DNA of 35,370 nucleotides from Streptomyces sp. CBMA156 (GCF_014596515.1 NZ_MSJQ01000220.1:1-35370); one strand, 5' to 3'. Counted from the stretch's first letter, positions 15,481 through 23,598 are shown. Notes: a model not told the origin generated them from the letters alone. Numbers and translations: made by a program.

Positions 15481-16857
15481 TCAGTTGAGCTTCTTGAGCG
15501 AGGCGGCGATGCTGTCGATCGCCTTCACGACGTTGTCGGTGGTGTCGGCGGTGTAGCACAGCCGGAAGTACCCGGGCTTGGGGCAGCGCATCTCGCTTCC
15601 GGGCAGGAGGGCGACCTTCGCGTCCTTCAGCAGGTATGCCCCCAGGAGGGCTTCGCGCTGGTCGATCTCGTGGTTGATCGGCACCAGGTCCGGGGGGAAC
15701 GTCTTGTTCAGGTACGCCCTCAGGTCGAGCAGGAAGAACTGGGCGGCGTTGCGGGGGAGCTTGTCCTTCTGGCCCACGTACGGGATGTTCGCGTCCGAGA
15801 GCTTCTTCGCGGTCGTGTCGAACGCGGTCTTCAGGAGCGTGGCGTACTCCTTCATGAGTGTGCCCGGGAAGCCCTTGTCGGCGAGGAACAGCTCGCGCAC
15901 GTAGGCACTCTTGAGGGAGTCGAGCGGGCCGAACCACGTCAGCGACTTGAGCGTCTCGTCGCCCTGCATGACCTTGCGGACGTCGTTCGACTTGGAGACC
16001 AGGAAGCCGATCCGGAAGCCGGACAGCCCGAAGTCCTTGGTCAGGCCGTAGACGAGGTGGATGCGGTCGGGGTCGGTGCCGTAGGCGTCTGTCGACAGGA
16101 CGCTGCTGAAGCCGTCCGTGCCGGTGCTCTGCGAGTAGGAGTAGATCTCGTCGGAGACGATGTGCATCTGCTTGCCCAGCGCCCACTGACAGATGTCGTT
16201 CAGCAGTTTCTTTTCGTAGTTGACGCCGAGCGGGTTGTGTGGATTGGTCAGGACCAGGAGCTTGGGCTTGGGTTCGGAGCAGGCGTCGTACGCCTTCGAC
16301 AAGGCGTCGACCGACAATGTGAACTGGTCGTCCCCGTCGAGGTGTACGGGCACGCACCGCAGCCCGGGCCGCTGCTCGAAACACCACAGGAAGCCGGGCC
16401 AGAACGGCGCCGGCAGCATGACCCGGTCCCCGGGCTTCAGTACCCCGCCGTGGATCAGCCCGAACGCCAGGCACTCCAGGGCGCTGGAGCCGCCGGCGGT
16501 CGCGTACACGTCGAACTTCGGGTCGATCCCGGCTGAGAACCTGGACCGCAGGAACGTGGTGACCACGTCGAGCACGTCCTGCGTGCCGTAGGGCGTCGAC
16601 GTGTACTTGGCGTCCTCCTCGGTCAGCACCACCTTGTCGAAGACGTTCTTCTTCAGCAGCTTGAACAGGAGCACGTTGTTCGCGATGCCGAGGTTGTAGC
16701 CGTCGGCCAGGAGGGTCGTCGTGTCGAGGAAGGCCAGGCGCTCCTCGGGGTCGGCGATCCGGTGCAGGCGCTCCATGGCCAGGGCCTGTTCGACGCTGGA
16801 GACGAGTGCGGCGTCCACGTCCTGTCCGGTGCCGGGCCTTGTGATGCTCTGGGTCAT
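15481..16857 (-). CDS. PLP-dependent aminotransferase, ACC-synthase-like fold type I
   Basis: 458 aa from ATG 16857 (GGAGG eight bases upstream on the minus strand). The PLP site is complete: TNPHNPLG (N-P pair, 204-211), DEIYSYSQ (D236, Y239), the Schiff-base lysine K274 in LTKDFGLSGFRIG, and an N-terminal STPYGTQDV segment. The K-D-x-G-L-x-G-F-R string is what 1-aminocyclopropane-1-carboxylate synthases and related alanine-type aminotransferases show. It may therefore make an amino or keto acid, or perform a beta/gamma elimination, for a product handled by the peroxidase and ferritin-like enzyme; the substrate is not predictable. It is divergent from the gene at 17132 across ~275 bp that must hold both promoters; I see no clear operator there. 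Confidence 0.88.
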   Translation of the reverse strand: MTQSITRPGTGQDVDAALVSSVEQALAMERLHRIADPEERLAFLDTTTLLADGYNLGIANNVLLFKLLKKNVFDKVVLTEEDAKYTSTPYGTQDVLDVVTTFLRSRFSAGIDPKFDVYATAGGSSALECLAFGLIHGGVLKPGDRVMLPAPFWPGFLWCFEQRPGLRCVPVHLDGDDQFTLSVDALSKAYDACSEPKPKLLVLTNPHNPLGVNYEKKLLNDICQWALGKQMHIVSDEIYSYSQSTGTDGFSSVLSTDAYGTDPDRIHLVYGLTKDFGLSGFRIGFLVSKSNDVRKVMQGDETLKSLTWFGPLDSLKSAYVRELFLADKGFPGTLMKEYATLLKTAFDTTAKKLSDANIPYVGQKDKLPRNAAQFFLLDLRAYLNKTFPPDLVPINHEIDQREALLGAYLLKDAKVALLPGSEMRCPKPGYFRLCYTADTTDNVVKAIDSIAASLKKLN

Positions 16858-17131
16858 CTTCCAAACCTCCGTGTGCGAGAGCCGGTCCGGTTCCTTTCTC
16901 TCCTTTTCTGCGCGGATTCGGTGTGTTCTGGTGGCCCGTGCGGGTTACGAGTTCCCTCTACCGGGTGCCTGCGTGCCAGGGTGGCCGCCAATCTCGGACG
17001 GCATGTAACCGGATTGTGCATCCGGAGCGTTTCGTCGGGTTGCGGCGAGGGATCAGCAGGTGTTCTCTGAAGATAGGGGGATTCAAACGGCAGCTGCGCA
17101 AGAGGCGGGACGCGGCAGGGAAGGGGAAAAA

Positions 17132-17461
17132 GTGACCGGAGTGAGTGTGGCGCCGGGTATCCAGGTCGAGCAGCTCCATTTCGAATTTCCGAAGTCCGGC
17201 GACGGGACCATCAGGTACCTGACGAAAACGTTTTCGTTCGAGCAGTGCGTCAACAGGGTGGTCGCCGTCGTGTCCGGTTATTCCGGGCACTACACCGACA
17301 GCCAGTATCTGAACATCGGAAGGATCCATGTGAAGGTGGATGCCAGCATCGAGGATGCCCAGAAGGGCGAGGTCCTGGTGGCGTGTGAATGGGCATTCGA
17401 TCCCCAGGTCAATAACTATCCGTCGGCCGGGGAGGCCTGGGTGACCGTGCTGGGCTGGTGA
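17132..17461 (+). CDS. Small beta-rich protein B2, paralogue of B1
   Basis: 109 aa from GTG 17132, chosen for the AAGGGGA ribosome-binding site six bases upstream; in-frame GTG 17141 is possible. Core pattern: FSFEQCVNRVVAVVSGYSGH, YLNIGRIHVKVDASIED, GEVLVACEWAFDPQ and AWVTVLGW, matching the strand order of the 15080-15415 product. It overlaps the next gene by four bases (GTGA), so the two are co-translated. Function unknown. Confidence 0.72.
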   Translation: MTGVSVAPGIQVEQLHFEFPKSGDGTIRYLTKTFSFEQCVNRVVAVVSGYSGHYTDSQYLNIGRIHVKVDASIEDAQKGEVLVACEWAFDPQVNNYPSAGEAWVTVLGW

Positions 17462-18189
17462 ACAGCGTGGAGACCGGAGGCACCGGCGGCTGGCTGGACG
17501 TGACGGCCGTAGACGTCTCGGCCGACCCCGGTGACGTGGTCACCGCCTCGTTCCAAGTGGTCAACAGGCGGGGCAGGTCGATCGCGAGCACCGACCTCGT
17601 CCTCACCGCCGGTCCGGGGCTGACGTTCGAGGAAGACGTCGTGGGGTTCAGCCGGAACGGAGGCCGACCGGGGAATTTCCCGGGCGAGCGGTCGCCGGGA
17701 AACGCCACCCTGATGTGCGCGGACGCCCGCCTCGACGTCTACGACAGCGGGGATCGGATCGAACTCGACGTCACCGTCCGCGTCGGCGGCGGGCCCTCCT
17801 CCAGCAGCCTCAGGGTGCAGCTCGCCATCAAGAGCCGGCCGAACTGTCCTCCGGAGACCTACGCGTCCGGAGGCGTGACGATCCACGTCCCGCACCTGGT
17901 TCCCCATATCGACAACGTCGACCCTCCGGACGTGCGGGAAGGGGGGCCGGTCACTTTCGAAGGTGAGAATCTCGCACCGGTGCATTGGGCGATACTCGCG
18001 GACGAAGGCGGCAGGACGGTCATCACGGATGCCGAAGGCAAGAATGTCGGCAACCTGGCGACGTCGAAGCGCCCCCCTGGGCTGGCCAAGGGGCCTGGAA
18101 AGGTCTGGCTCTCCACTGCCGAGGCGCAGGATGAGATCGCCGCGGGCAACACGAGCAACAGCCTGGACATCGTGTTCGAGGATCCGTAG
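17458..18189 (+). CDS. Two-domain beta-sandwich protein (CARDB-like A2 plus IPT/TIG-like)
   Basis: 243 aa from GTG 17458, overlapping the previous stop. Residues ~10-140 repeat the A1 pattern (WLDVTAVDVSADPGDVVTA, FQVVNRRGRSIASTDLVLTA, then a Cys in LMCADARLDV matching LTCEGFHLDL of A1). Residues ~148-240 look like an IPT/TIG domain (HIDNVDPPDVREGGPVTFEG with ENLAP). No signal peptide or anchor is visible. The fusion suggests that A-type proteins assemble with, or bind, something presented by the Ig-like partner. Last gene of the peroxidase cluster on this side. Confidence 0.72.
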   Translation: MNSVETGGTGGWLDVTAVDVSADPGDVVTASFQVVNRRGRSIASTDLVLTAGPGLTFEEDVVGFSRNGGRPGNFPGERSPGNATLMCADARLDVYDSGDRIELDVTVRVGGGPSSSSLRVQLAIKSRPNCPPETYASGGVTIHVPHLVPHIDNVDPPDVREGGPVTFEGENLAPVHWAILADEGGRTVITDAEGKNVGNLATSKRPPGLAKGPGKVWLSTAEAQDEIAAGNTSNSLDIVFEDP

Positions 18190-18249
18190 CGGTATCGCGC
18201 GTCCAGCCAGGTGCGGCGGATGGCTGATCGCCACTTCATGCACACCCGG

Positions 18250-18339
18250 GTGCGGCACCCCGGTCGGATGGAGGGCTCCGACAGGCGGGTCGGTTCCGGA
18301 TCGTCCCTCGAACCGCGGATCGGCTTCTCCCGGGCCGTG
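18250..18339 (+). pseudogene. Duplicated, truncated 5' end of the RidA gene
   Basis: These 90 bases align without gaps to 18591-18680 (offset 341), and the last 35 (18305-18339) are identical to 18646-18680. The copy keeps an ATG (18268) matching the RidA start at 18609 and encodes SLEPRIGFSRAV as RidA does, then runs into unrelated sequence. The remaining ~250 bp up to the RidA promoter region hold nothing I can identify. Confidence 0.85.
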
Positions 18340-18608
18340 TGCTTTCCCTTCCGGTCGGGCGGGGCGTCGTTGGAGGATCGGTGAGGGGGCGGACCGGCCG
18401 GTCGTGGGCCGCCGGGATGCCTCGGGGCCATGCCAGGAGGATTCGAGCGCCTACGCACCGTCTCCGGTCTGTGCGGGTGATGACGCGGGAATCCCGCCGC
18501 CGCCTCGGTGGGCCTGGCCCGCATGCCTCGGCGGTCCGGATCAAAGGCCTCACCCGACCCGCTACTTGATCACCGCCCCAGGCGCCCCCGGTGCGGCACC
18601 ATGGTGCG

Positions 18609-19001
18609 ATGGAGAGCAATCGACAGACAGTCAGTTCCGGCTCACCCCTCGAACCGCGGATCGGCTTCTCCCGGGCCGTGCGCAAGGGGAACTACGTGGC
18701 GGTCGCGGGCACCGCGCCGATCGGGGAGGACGGCACGACGGTCGGGCAGGGCGACGTCCACGCCCAGACCATCCGGTGCCTGGACATCGCCGAGACCGCC
18801 CTGCGGGAGGCGGGCGCCGCGCTCACGGACGTCGTACGGACCCGCATCATGCTCACCGACATGAGCCAGTGGCGGGAGGCCGCGCGCGCCCACGGCGAGC
18901 GCTTCGCGCAGATCCGGCCGGTCACCACCTTCGTGGAGGTGACGCGCTTCATCGACGAGCGGTGGCTGGTGGAGGTCGAGGTGGACGCGGTCATCGGCTG
19001 A
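18609..19001 (+). CDS. RidA/YjgF-family enamine/imine deaminase
   Basis: 130 aa from ATG 18609, normal for the family. RidA proteins hydrolyse reactive enamine/imine intermediates released by PLP enzymes, protecting other PLP enzymes. Signature: GFSRAVRKGNYVAVAGTAPI at the N-terminus, the arginine of VVRTRIMLTD that binds the substrate carboxylate, and the terminal WLVEVEVDAVIG strand with Glu. In-frame GTG 18591 is possible but less likely. The location next to a cluster with a PLP enzyme and an imine-type ferritin-like protein is suggestive, but RidA genes are common. Confidence 0.9.
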   Translation: MESNRQTVSSGSPLEPRIGFSRAVRKGNYVAVAGTAPIGEDGTTVGQGDVHAQTIRCLDIAETALREAGAALTDVVRTRIMLTDMSQWREAARAHGERFAQIRPVTTFVEVTRFIDERWLVEVEVDAVIG

Positions 19002-19131
19002 CGGGCCGGCGGAGCCCGGTGCCCGGGGGTGCGGCCGTCAGGGTGACCCGGCGCGTGCCGTCCGCGACGTCCGCGACGACGCCACGGGCCGGCCGGGCCG
19101 CCACCCCCGTGGGCGGCCCGGCCGCCAGGGC

Positions 19132-19917
19132 CTACGCCCGCCGCAGGGCGCCCAGCACCGCCGACAGGTCCTGCTCGGCGATCGACGGGTGCGCCAGCAG
19201 CACCTCGCGGGCCGCCGACAGGACGGGGCCGTCGCCCGCCAGGGCGAGGTCCTTGGCGGCCAGGCGGACGGGGAAGTCCGACTCCGTGCTGAACGCCCGG
19301 GCCACCACCCCCGCGAGTGGCCCGGCCGCCAGCACCTCCCGCGCCTGCTCCTGCGGGACACCCAACTCCCCGGCCACCGCGAGGACTTCGCCGAGGGCGG
19401 TGACGCACGCGACGATCGCGCCGATCACCACCACCTTCAGCGCCGCGCCCGACCCGGGCCCGCCGCAGTGCCGCACCCGGCCCAGGTGCTCCAGGACGGG
19501 CCGGGCGCGGTCCAGGTCGGCCTCCTCGCCGCCCGCGAAGACCACCAGCTCGCCGGTGGCCGCCGGGCCCACGCTGCCGATCACCGGGGCGTCCACCAGG
19601 GCGACGCCGTCCGGCAGTCGGGCGCGCAGCCCGGCGGTGGCCCGCGGGCCGATCGAGGACATCTCGATCCACAGGGTGCCCGGCGCCAGCCGCTCGGTGA
19701 ACCGTCCGGCCACCTCGGCGACGGCCACCGGGTCGGAGAGCATGGTGACGACGACGTCCGCGCCGCGGACGGCCTCGGCCGGGGTGGCGGCCTCGGTGAG
19801 GCCGCCTGCGCGGCCTGGGGAGCGGTTCCATACGGTCAACGGGTGTCCGGCGGCGGCGAGTCGGCGGGCCATCGGCAGGCCCATCCGGCCCAGCCCGAGA
19901 AAAGCGATCTTCTGCAT
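19132..19917 (-). CDS. NAD(P)-dependent beta-hydroxyacid dehydrogenase-like oxidoreductase
   Basis: 261 aa from the ATG at 19917 (MQKIAFLG), which fits the Rossmann start; upstream in-frame codons have no family look. The nucleotide motif IAFLGLGRMGLPMARRLAAAG (6PGDH/3-hydroxyisobutyrate dehydrogenase superfamily) is followed by ALVDAPVIGSVGPAATGELV (substrate signature DAPVxGS) and catalytic Lys in GSGAALKVVV. The Asn usually four residues after this Lys is replaced by Ile, so activity or substrate may deviate. At 261 aa it is slightly short at the C-terminus. Divergent from the LysR gene, which probably controls it. Confidence 0.87.
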   Translation of the reverse strand: MQKIAFLGLGRMGLPMARRLAAAGHPLTVWNRSPGRAGGLTEAATPAEAVRGADVVVTMLSDPVAVAEVAGRFTERLAPGTLWIEMSSIGPRATAGLRARLPDGVALVDAPVIGSVGPAATGELVVFAGGEEADLDRARPVLEHLGRVRHCGGPGSGAALKVVVIGAIVACVTALGEVLAVAGELGVPQEQAREVLAAGPLAGVVARAFSTESDFPVRLAAKDLALAGDGPVLSAAREVLLAHPSIAEQDLSAVLGALRRA

Positions 19918-19962
19918 GACCGCCACGCTAGGCATCCGGGAGTCAGGCGACAAGCGAATGTC

Positions 19963-19981
19963 CCGCATGGTATCCATGCGG
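19963..19981. promoter_or_regulatory. 19-bp perfect palindrome at the LysR start
   Basis: CCGCATGG (19963-19970), TAT, CCATGCGG (19974-19981) ends one base before the LysR ATG. Its centre could serve as the -10 (TATCCA) of a leaderless promoter, so bound regulator would block its own gene. It is likely the LysR autoregulatory site in the 65-bp divergent gap. Confidence 0.6.
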
Positions 19982-19982
19982 A

Positions 19983-20906
19983 ATGGACATGGCTTGGCTG
20001 GAGGTCTTCCGCACCGTCGCGCACCTCGGCTCCTTCACCGCCGCGGGCGAGCGGCTGGGCTTCACCCAGTCCGCGATCTCCCGGCAGATCGCCACCCTGG
20101 AGGGGGAGTTGGGAACGCCGCTGTTCGACCGGCTGCCGCGCGGCGTGCGGCTGACCGAACACGGCCGCGCACTGCTGCCGCACGCCGAGGCGATGCTGGA
20201 ACGGCTCGGCACCACCCGGCGCGACCTGGCCGCGCTCACCGAACTCACCGCCGGCCGGCTACGGGTGGGCGCCTTCGACAGCGCCAACGCCGCCCTCGTC
20301 CCCGGCGCCCTGGCCGCCTTCCGCGCCGCGCACCCCGAGGTGGCGATCAGCCTCACCGAAGGACTGACGGCACACCTGCTGGACCTGCTGGCCGACGGCG
20401 CGATCGACCTCGCCCTCGTCGCCTCCTACACCGAACCCGACGACGACGGCGAACGGTTCGACTTCCACCCGCTGATGGCGGACCCGGTGCTGGTCGCCCT
20501 CCCGCGCGGACACCGCCTCGCCGGGCGCCGCCGCCTGCGACTGGCCGAACTCGCCGACGAACCGTGGATCGCCGCCCGCCGCCACGCCGAGTCCACCCTC
20601 CTCGCCGCCTGCGTCCGCAGCGGCTTCCAGCCCCGCATCGAGTACGCCGTCGCCGCCTGGACCGCCAAACTCGGCCTGGTGGCCGCAGGACTGGGCGTCA
20701 CCCTCATCCCCTCCCTGGCCGCCCGCGTCGGCCACCCCGGCGCCACCCTCGTCCCGCTGCACCCCGACGACACCCCGGTGCGGCAGGTGCACACCGTCAC
20801 CAGGCGCGGCCGGCGGGTGCCCCCGGCCGTGGAGGCCTTCGGCACCTTCCTGCGCGCGCAGGCCACGAGCCCGCCCGACCGGCCAAGCGCCCGGGCGGTG
20901 GCCTAG
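19983..20906 (+). CDS. LysR-family transcriptional regulator
   Basis: 307 aa, the family norm. N-terminal winged HTH (WLEVFRTVAHLGSFTAAGER, LGFTQSAISRQIATLEGELG, TPLFDRLPRGVRLTEHG) followed by a periplasmic-binding-protein-like effector domain from ~residue 90 (GRLRVGAFDSANAALVPGAL; LVAAGLGVTLIPSLAAR). ATG 19983 and ATG 19989 are both possible; neither has a Shine-Dalgarno. The divergent dehydrogenase gene is the natural target. Confidence 0.92.
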   Translation: MDMAWLEVFRTVAHLGSFTAAGERLGFTQSAISRQIATLEGELGTPLFDRLPRGVRLTEHGRALLPHAEAMLERLGTTRRDLAALTELTAGRLRVGAFDSANAALVPGALAAFRAAHPEVAISLTEGLTAHLLDLLADGAIDLALVASYTEPDDDGERFDFHPLMADPVLVALPRGHRLAGRRRLRLAELADEPWIAARRHAESTLLAACVRSGFQPRIEYAVAAWTAKLGLVAAGLGVTLIPSLAARVGHPGATLVPLHPDDTPVRQVHTVTRRGRRVPPAVEAFGTFLRAQATSPPDRPSARAVA

Positions 20907-20935
20907 GGTGTGATGCCGAGAACGAGGGGGTGCGA

Positions 20936-21328
20936 ATGTCGAGGCACACGGTCGAGGCGGAAGCGCGGATGAAGGGGATCACCTTCCCGGCCTGGCAGGG
21001 CCGCCACTACGTGACGCTGGCCGAACTGCTCATCCGCCTCGGCAGTTTCGGTCTCGGGCTGCGCTGGCGGGTCGAGTGCGACGAGGAGTGGGACCTCACC
21101 GCGGAGCTGGAACGCCGCTCCGAGGGCGACGGCATGGACACCCTGACCCTGCTGTCCCTCGTCACCCCCGGAGTCCAGCTGATCGACGCCGAGGCCGGCG
21201 GGTTCCGCGGGGACACCCTGGTGGTGGTCCTGACCGAGGCGGACAGCTCCTTCTGGAACGTCAGGGCCGACGACGAGCGCGTGCTCACCGTCCTGCGGCG
21301 CCACTACCCGGGCGCCACCGCACTCTGA
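20936..21328 (+). CDS. Unknown small acidic protein
   Basis: 130 aa from ATG 20936 behind GAGGGGG; a TAGGGT box lies ~27 bp upstream in the end of the LysR gene, so it may have its own promoter. The sequence is soluble, with an RMKGITFPAWQG start, an LRWRVECDEEWDLTAELERR segment and a C-terminal alternation of strands and helices (TLVVVLTEADSSFWNVRADD). I do not recognise the family. It is convergent with the secreted hydrolase gene, only 9 bp apart. Confidence 0.75.
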   Translation: MSRHTVEAEARMKGITFPAWQGRHYVTLAELLIRLGSFGLGLRWRVECDEEWDLTAELERRSEGDGMDTLTLLSLVTPGVQLIDAEAGGFRGDTLVVVLTEADSSFWNVRADDERVLTVLRRHYPGATAL

Positions 21329-21337
21329 ACCCGCCCC

Positions 21338-22834
21338 TCAGCAGGTGGTGTCGGCGGCCGGCAGCGCGCCCGTCGACAGGTAGGCGTCGACGGCCCGGTC
21401 GGCACACGCGCTGTAGCCGCCCAGGTAGACGGTGTGGACCCGACCCGGGACGGTGACCAGGCGCGAGCCGGACAGCCGGGAGTGCAGGGCGAGCGCGCCC
21501 TGGTAGACGGCGTGGGTGTCCCCGGTGGCGTGGAGCTGGAGCGCGGGGACGGCGTTGCGCACCTCGACCGGCGGCTCCAGCGGGACACCGCGCCAGAACG
21601 CGCACGGCGTCGGACCGTTGTAGACCGGGCCGAACACCGGCTGGGCGGCGCGGGAACGTTCGACGGCCTCGCGGTACCACTGCGCCGAACGCGGCATCGC
21701 CACGTCGTCGCACAGGATGCCGATCGCGGCCGCCAGGTCCGCGCCGCCCGCCGGGCCGGAATCCAGGACGACGGTCAGCAGCTCGTGCAGGACCGCACTC
21801 ACCCGCACCGGCCTGCCGTCGGCGGCGTCCAGCAACTGGCGCAGCACGTCCGCGTAGTCGGCGCCGTCACGGTCGTCGTTCTGGCAGACCGCGAGCAGCA
21901 CCGGCAGCATGGCGCCGTCCAGCCGGAACCCGTCGACGGCGATCGGCGCCGCCTCGGCCCGGCGCACCAGGCCCTCCACGGTGGCCCGCACCGCCGCCGG
22001 GGTCGCGCCCAGGTGGTAGCCGGCGTCGCGCGGCGCGGCCCAGGCCGCGAAGCCGTCCAGGGCACGCTCGTTGGCGCCGCCCATGTCCTGGAAGGTCCGC
22101 ATGCCGTACCGGGCCGGATCGAGGGCGCTGTCCAGCACCAGCCGGTCCACCCGCTGCGGGAACAGCTGCGCGTACACCGTGCCCAGCAGCGCACCGTAGG
22201 ACTGCCCGAAGAAGGAGGTCCGCTGCTCGCCCAGCGCCGCGCGCAGCACGTCCACGTCCCGGGCGATGTTGCGGGTGGTGAGATGGGGCAGCAGGTCCGG
22301 GTACTTGTTCCAGCAGGCGTCCGCGTCGGCCTTGGCCAGCCGCAGCCCCTCCGCGAGGCCCGCCGGGCCGCTGCCCGCCGAGCGCAGCCAACTGCCGCGC
22401 GTCAGACCGCAGTCCAGGCCGCCGCTGGCACCCACCCCGCGGGTGTCCATGCCGACCAGGTCGTACGCCGCCGCCGTCTCCGGCGCCAGCCGCTCGCGCA
22501 GCGCGGCCGGCATGTCCAGCCCGCGGTTGCCCGGGCCGCCGGGGTTGGTCTGCAGGACGCCCCGGCGCCTGGCCGGGTCGGCGGCCCTGATCCGGGAGAC
22601 GGCCAGGGACAGGGTGCGGCCCTGCGGCTCGCGGTAGTCCAGCGGGACGGCCAGCGTCGCGCACTCGGTGCCGGTCAACTGTGGTTCCTGGCAGGCGGAC
22701 CAGGCCAGCTGCTGGTGGCGGAAGCGCTCCAGCGGGTCCGGCGAAGCGGGGGAGGCGGAGGCCGGGGCGGCGGCCGTCAGGACGGTGGCCGCGGACAGGG
22801 CGAGGGCGGCGGCGAGCGCCGAAGCGGTCTTCAT
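21338..22834 (-). CDS. Secreted alpha/beta hydrolase, tripeptidyl-aminopeptidase (SlpD/E) type
   Basis: 498 aa. Cleavable Sec signal peptide (MKTASALAAALALSAATVLT with AAAPASASP). Oxyanion region QTNPGGPGNRG, nucleophile elbow FFGQSYGALLG, acid in HATGDTHAVY, histidine in VPGRVHTVY; a C-terminal TAP-like domain closes with DAYLSTGALP. These secreted serine peptidases/esterases release N-terminal tripeptides or hydrolyse esters. Family relative of the two hydrolases at 27852 and 32222 but clearly more distant. TAGGCT lies seven bases before the ATG, so it is probably leaderless. Confidence 0.9.
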   Translation of the reverse strand: MKTASALAAALALSAATVLTAAAPASASPASPDPLERFRHQQLAWSACQEPQLTGTECATLAVPLDYREPQGRTLSLAVSRIRAADPARRRGVLQTNPGGPGNRGLDMPAALRERLAPETAAAYDLVGMDTRGVGASGGLDCGLTRGSWLRSAGSGPAGLAEGLRLAKADADACWNKYPDLLPHLTTRNIARDVDVLRAALGEQRTSFFGQSYGALLGTVYAQLFPQRVDRLVLDSALDPARYGMRTFQDMGGANERALDGFAAWAAPRDAGYHLGATPAAVRATVEGLVRRAEAAPIAVDGFRLDGAMLPVLLAVCQNDDRDGADYADVLRQLLDAADGRPVRVSAVLHELLTVVLDSGPAGGADLAAAIGILCDDVAMPRSAQWYREAVERSRAAQPVFGPVYNGPTPCAFWRGVPLEPPVEVRNAVPALQLHATGDTHAVYQGALALHSRLSGSRLVTVPGRVHTVYLGGYSACADRAVDAYLSTGALPAADTTC

Positions 22835-22891
22835 GTGCGCCAGCCTAGAGGGCAGTTGACCACCCCACCGGGCCCGGGACCCCGAACCGCC

Positions 22892-22922
22892 TTGACCTCA
22901 AGCCGACTTCAGGTCCTACGGT
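22892..22922 (+). promoter_or_regulatory. MerR-type promoter with 19-bp spacer
   Basis: TTGACC (22892-22897), a 19-bp spacer and TACGGT (22917-22922). The spacer carries a near-perfect inverted repeat, GACCTCAAG/CTTCAGGTC. It reads into the winged-helix gene at 22978. The cognate MerR-family activator is not in the window. Confidence 0.7.
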
Positions 22923-22977
22923 CGGTCGCGTCCCGACGAACAGGCGACAGACGAACAGCCGCGAGGAGCACGGAAGC

Positions 22978-23442
22978 ATGACGATCAAGACGTACGAGCC
23001 GCAGATCATCGCCGCCCAGCCCATCGGAGCCTGGACCGGTGAACTCTTCCGCCGCCTGGTGGTGGAAGGCCTGCGCGGGCAACTGGCGGTCGAAGGCCTC
23101 ACCCAGCCGCACTGGTGGACGCTCAACCACGCTGCCGGCAAGCCCGGCGGCTGGACCCGCACCACCCTCACCGAGCGCCTCACCCCCTACGACGACCAGG
23201 GCACCGCCTTCGACACCGTCTACGACGACCTGATCGCCCGCGGCTGGCTGACCGAGGACACCGACGGCGCCCTCACCCTCACCGAGGACGGCGAAGCCGG
23301 CCGCCTGCGCGCCCGCGAACGCAACCTGGCGATCCACGAACGCGCCCACGAAGGCATCGGCACCGACGAGTTCGTCACCACGGTCAACGTGCTGCGCCGC
23401 ATGGTGGCCAACCTGGGCGGCAACGGGAACCTCCCGGACTGA
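22978..23442 (+). CDS. MarR-like winged-helix protein
   Basis: 154 aa from ATG 22978 (GAGGAGCACGGAAG upstream). One winged-helix domain: HWWTLNHAAGKPGGWTRTTL as the recognition region, AFDTVYDDLIARGWLTED then LTLTEDGEAGRLRARE as the wing, and a C-terminal helix with TTVNVLRRMVANLGG. I recall similar small proteins as MarR-family or winged-helix DNA-binding proteins of actinomycetes. It is monocistronic and sits behind a MerR-type promoter, which suggests that it relays a drug or redox signal to other genes. Targets unknown. Confidence 0.8.
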   Translation: MTIKTYEPQIIAAQPIGAWTGELFRRLVVEGLRGQLAVEGLTQPHWWTLNHAAGKPGGWTRTTLTERLTPYDDQGTAFDTVYDDLIARGWLTEDTDGALTLTEDGEAGRLRARERNLAIHERAHEGIGTDEFVTTVNVLRRMVANLGGNGNLPD

Positions 23443-23539
23443 CGAAGCCGGCCGTCGCGTCGTCTCGCCGCGCACGAGGCAGGCGGGGCCGAAGCAGCGG
23501 AGGGCGGCGTCACTCCCTCGGCCGATAGTTTGTCTACGC

Positions 23540-23553
23540 TCCAAATGTTTGGA
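23540..23553. promoter_or_regulatory. Palindrome TCCAAATGTTTGGA upstream of the crystallin-like gene
   Basis: A 14-bp inverted repeat in an unusually A/T-rich patch (GATAGTTTGTCTACGCT just before it) about 45 bp before the start codon: likely promoter and operator of the next gene. Confidence 0.45.
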
Positions 23554-23598
23554 TGGAGGCCACACATCCGGTGTGAGTCATCCGAAGGAGATCTGCGC

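Noticed and set aside
17963..21328. Apparent 1121-codon giant protein
   Set aside because: The frame only happens to stay open through RidA, the dehydrogenase and LysR; only its last 131 codons (from 20936) have a ribosome-binding site and plausible composition.
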